Source of the DNA: JBCCFX01 sp039029515
GTDB lineage: Bacteria > Planctomycetota > Phycisphaerae > Phycisphaerales > SM1A02
Direction of reading: 5' to 3'
NCBI GenBank assembly: GCA_039029515.1
Contig: JBCCFX010000178.1
Location: forward strand, 1-8,241
Length of the DNA stretch: 8,241 nucleotides
Shown here: in pieces, positions 6,277 through 8,241 of the stretch
Numbering within the stretch: position 1 is the first letter of the stretch
Layout: the number at the start of each line of letters is the position of its first letter
The notes under the pieces: model-generated
Told to the model about the DNA's origin: nothing
Database searches by the model: none
What the model saw: the letters and a program-made list of their open reading frames with translations, nothing else
Program-made: the position numbers and the translations under genes

Positions 6277-7470
6277 CTACTCTCCAATTCCTTCCTCCTC
6301 AATCTCCTCGAGTTCCCGCGCGATGTTGCGTCGTGTCGGTGCGAGGACTTCGAGCATGACCGCGCCCAGCACCAACGCCACTGCCGCTGTGCCGGGAATC
6401 AAGCCGAGATGGACGCCGACCGCAGTCACCGCGAGTTGCGTTGGTCCGCATGACATCGCGCCGAGGGTCAGTCGCATGGTCCGCAGCGCACCCCGGCTGC
6501 CGAGCGTGACGGCGCCGAACACCGCGCCGATCCATCGTCCATCGCCGCTGAGCACGACCAGGACAAGCCAGGTCAGGAATGCGAACTGCGATTGAAGCTC
6601 GACCGTGGTCATCGCCAGCGCGGTGAGCGGCGGCAACAGGACAATCTGCACGAGCCTGAGAAAGCGCTCACGACGCTCTTCGTTGATGATCGCAGGGATG
6701 AACCAACTGATCGGATGCGCCAGCAGGACGAGCGCCCACCACGGTTCACGTGCTTCGCTCATCGACAGTGCGAAGCCAATGGCGACGAGCGCCAATACGC
6801 TGGCCACGCTGCCAGCTCGTTGCATCGTCTGGGCGCCGCCGATCTCCGCGTCGTTGGCGGCCTTCCTGTCAATCGCCGTCATCGCCCATGGACCAATGGC
6901 AATGGCGGCAGAAGACATGACCGCCGGGAAAAGCCCGAGATCGGTCACGCCGCGCAGCATCAGAAAGGCAAGCGAGGCTGGCCCGAGGCTTGACCACAAT
7001 CCAATTGCGATTGATGCCGCCGAATCAACGTTGGCGTCAGGATCGCGGAGGCGCACGCAGCCCGCACACAGCAATGTGAGCGTCACAAACAGGGCCATCA
7101 TCATGCGGTGCGGTCGATGATGATTCCATGTCGCGTTCTCGACGGCTTGCACATACGGCGCGCGTTCAGCTCGCTGCTGGTCTTCAAGCTCGACCAGCTG
7201 CGCCAAATCCGCAGTTGCGGCGATCAGCGCCCGGCGATCCGCGCGATGCCGGGCATCGAGTTTGTTGATGGAATCTCGATACGCGATCGCGCCATCAAAG
7301 GTGTCCGCGTACCAGTCCGGAAAGGCAGTCCCGATGATGGATGGACCGATGATCAGCCCGGCGAGCATGCCGCCGATCGCGTAGCCGCCCGCAATGCGTG
7401 TCATCCGAACGATGAGCCCGAACGCGATCGGGATGATGATGAAGAACAGGATGAGCCAGAGGACGGTCAT
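6277..7470 (-). CDS. Divergent multi-span membrane protein, cation:proton antiporter-like
   Basis: 397 residues with about twelve hydrophobic segments (near 2-21, 27-48, 123-139, 151-172, 179-199, 220-237, 244-262, 271-290, 294-308, 311-325, 332-358, 360-377). Two places resemble the CPA/KefB-type Na+/H+ exchanger fold: GGMLAGLIIGPSIIGTAFP (33-51), like the TM2 motif AGxxLGPSxLG, and QLAVTAVGVHLGLIPGTAA (345-363), like the late ExAxxxAxxxGLL-P helix. An insertion of about 55 charged residues, probably helical or coiled, follows span 2 (58-113). The segment expected to hold the acidic ND/DD motif reads PAVMSSAAIAIGPWAM (182-197) without Asp or Asn, so ordinary antiport is doubtful. The acidic C-terminus is ELEEIEEEGIGE. 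The first ATG after the repeat-encoded stretch was chosen; a frame from 7605 would add repeat-derived residues. No Shine-Dalgarno. Family assignment is by motif resemblance only. Confidence 0.7.
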   Translation of the reverse strand: MTVLWLILFFIIIPIAFGLIVRMTRIAGGYAIGGMLAGLIIGPSIIGTAFPDWYADTFDGAIAYRDSINKLDARHRADRRALIAATADLAQLVELEDQQRAERAPYVQAVENATWNHHRPHRMMMALFVTLTLLCAGCVRLRDPDANVDSAASIAIGLWSSLGPASLAFLMLRGVTDLGLFPAVMSSAAIAIGPWAMTAIDRKAANDAEIGGAQTMQRAGSVASVLALVAIGFALSMSEAREPWWALVLLAHPISWFIPAIINEERRERFLRLVQIVLLPPLTALAMTTVELQSQFAFLTWLVLVVLSGDGRWIGAVFGAVTLGSRGALRTMRLTLGAMSCGPTQLAVTAVGVHLGLIPGTAAVALVLGAVMLEVLAPTRRNIARELEEIEEEGIGE

Positions 7471-7476
7471 GAGCGC

Positions 7477-7487
7477 ATGGTAGTTGG
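7477..7487 (-). promoter_or_regulatory. CCAACTACCAT element 6 bases before the antiporter-like ATG
   Basis: On the minus strand CCAACTACCAT is followed by GCGCTC and the ATG at 7470. The identical 11-mer lies, mirrored, 6 bases before folP. TACCAT fits TANNNT, the -10 form at leaderless promoters in some bacteria. No -35 is visible. Confidence 0.45.
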
Positions 7488-7501
7488 TGCGGACGAAAGT
7501 A

Positions 7502-7557
7502 GGCAGGAGGCAGAAGGCAGAAGGCAGATGGCAGATGGCAGGAGGCAGAAGGCAGGG
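7502..7557. repeat. Heptanucleotide array, GGCAGAA type, 8 units
   Basis: GGCAGGA, GGCAGAA twice, GGCAGAT twice, GGCAGGA, GGCAGAA, GGCAGGG. GGCAG is invariant in all eight units. It lies in the divergent gap upstream of both the antiporter-like gene and folP. A 15-base non-repeat spacer (7558-7572) separates it from the next array. Confidence 0.93.
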
Positions 7558-7572
7558 GGAAATACGATCTTC

Positions 7573-7677
7573 GCCAAAAGCCAAAAGCCAAAAGCCAAAA
7601 GCCAAAAGCCAAAAGCCAACAGCTCTCAGCGATCAGTACCGAACCCCGAACCCCGAATCCCGAATCCCCAACTACCA
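7573..7677. repeat. Heptanucleotide array grading GCCAAAA to GCTCTCA to ATCCCGA, 15 units
   Basis: Read in one phase: GCCAAAA six times, GCCAACA, GCTCTCA, GCGATCA, GTACCGA, ACCCCGA twice, ATCCCGA, ATCCCCA, ACTACCA. The seventh base is A in all fifteen units although the rest changes from one family to another. It ends 7 bases before the folP ATG and overlaps the CCAACTACCAT element. It shares GCCAAAA with 4055-4082, the CAGCNNTCAG pattern with 510-519 and 6172-6181, and GAATCCC with 6250-6276. Confidence 0.92.
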
Positions 7678-7678
7678 T
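7668..7678 (+). promoter_or_regulatory. CCAACTACCAT element 6 bases before the folP ATG
   Basis: CCAACTACCAT is followed by TCCCCT and ATG at 7685, the same spacing as its mirror copy at 7477-7487. It could be the -10 region of a leaderless folP transcript, since no Shine-Dalgarno is present, or one arm of a terminal inverted repeat around the array block. Confidence 0.45.
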
Positions 7679-7684
7679 TCCCCT

Positions 7685-8241
7685 ATGCACTGGAAGCTCG
7701 CAACGAACCGAACGCTCGATTTCACGCGTCCGCGATTGATGGGTGTGCTCAACGTCACGCCGGACTCGTTTTCTGATGGCGGCGCGTATGCCACGACCGA
7801 TGCCGCCGTTGTCCGTGCTCTGGAAATGGTGCGTGACGGCGCACAGGTGATTGACGTCGGCGGTGAATCGACGCGCCCCGGTGCTGACCGCATTGACGCC
7901 GATGAGCAGATTCAACGGGTCGTGCCGGTCATCGAGAAGATCCGTGCCGAGGCAGATGTATTCATCACGATTGATACCACGCGCGCTGCGGTTGCGGCCG
8001 CCGCGCTCGATGCTGGCGCGGATGCGATCAACGATGTGTCGGCGGGACTCGAAGATGACGCGATGCTCGCGCTCGCGGCGTCGCGCGGGTGCGGCATCAT
8101 CCTGATGCACCGTCTGCTGCCGCCCGAACTGGATTCCTACAGCGATCGCTACGAAACACCGCCTGTGTTTGACGATGTTGTTCGCACGACGCGCGCGTTC
8201 CTTCAGGAACGCATGGCCGCCGCGCAGCGAGCCGGTGTGGC
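7685..8241 (+). CDS. folP: Dihydropteroate synthase, N-terminal 185 residues (runs off window)
   Basis: A cytoplasmic TIM-barrel enzyme joining 6-hydroxymethyl-dihydropterin pyrophosphate to p-aminobenzoate to give dihydropteroate, and the target of sulfonamides. Seen: LMGVLNVTPDSFSDGGAY (18-35), with the NVTPDSFSDGG signature at 23-33; IDVGGESTRPGA (56-67), the second signature; ITIDTTRAAV (94-103, Asp97), where SIDTxK is more usual; INDVSAG (115-121, Asn116, Asp117); and ILMH (139-142), followed by RLLPPELDSYSDRYETPP, an unusual loop where homologues commonly have MxGxPxxMQ. About 185 of a usual 270-290 residues are present. ATG at 7685 gives the normal short N-terminus. There is no Shine-Dalgarno; a heptamer array and the CCAACTACCAT element directly precede it. 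It is divergent from the antiporter-like gene. Confidence 0.95.
   Translation, partial: MHWKLATNRTLDFTRPRLMGVLNVTPDSFSDGGAYATTDAAVVRALEMVRDGAQVIDVGGESTRPGADRIDADEQIQRVVPVIEKIRAEADVFITIDTTRAAVAAAALDAGADAINDVSAGLEDDAMLALAASRGCGIILMHRLLPPELDSYSDRYETPPVFDDVVRTTRAFLQERMAAAQRAGV

Noticed and set aside
7477..7678. Insertion sequence or MITE as a firm call
   Set aside because: The 11-bp inverted repeats bound the arrays, but there is no transposase, no target-site duplication (GAGCGC versus TCCCCT outside), and no second copy in the window. Kept only as an alternative.

Overview
The window looks like chromosomal DNA from a GC-rich bacterium (about 60% GC by eye), most likely a planctomycete of the Phycisphaerae type. 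That placement is an inference. It rests on the RarA N-terminus (APLAAKLRPRSLDEF), on an L,D-transpeptidase built as membrane anchor, acidic linker, LysM and YkuD, and on short, Shine-Dalgarno-poor gene starts. No rRNA, tRNA, insertion sequence or CRISPR array was seen.

Layout from left to right: the 3' end of an unrecognised gene on + (2-382); a hairpin and a repeat array; a minus-strand cluster read rarA (3967-2639), then 5-formyltetrahydrofolate cyclo-ligase (2591-1986), then L,D-transpeptidase (1819-590); a 364-bp divergent gap filled mostly with repeats; glmS on + (4332-6167); a 109-bp convergent gap with a hairpin and repeats; a divergent multi-membrane-span protein resembling a cation:proton antiporter on minus (7470-6277); a 214-bp divergent gap that is nearly all repeats; and the 5' part of folP on + (from 7685). 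The genes are housekeeping: cell-wall precursor supply (GlmS) and cross-linking (L,D-transpeptidase), folate synthesis and salvage (FolP, cyclo-ligase), and replication-fork maintenance (RarA).

The unusual content lies between the genes. All four places where gene orientation changes carry degenerate tandem arrays with a period of exactly 7 bases. The two gaps between co-directional genes carry none. The unit sequences differ (GCCAAAA, GCCCAYR, CAGCNNT, GGGAAAA, GGCAGAA, GAAYCCC, CCGTTAT), but several recur in more than one gap, always on the same strand whichever way the neighbouring genes point. The arrays run up to, or within a few bases of, start or stop codons. The three genes with no visible ribosome-binding site (rarA, the antiporter-like gene, folP) are the three whose starts lie next to arrays. 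The antiporter-like gene and folP also share a mirrored 11-base element, CCAACTACCAT, exactly 6 bases before each ATG, consistent with leaderless promoters or with terminal repeats bounding the array block.
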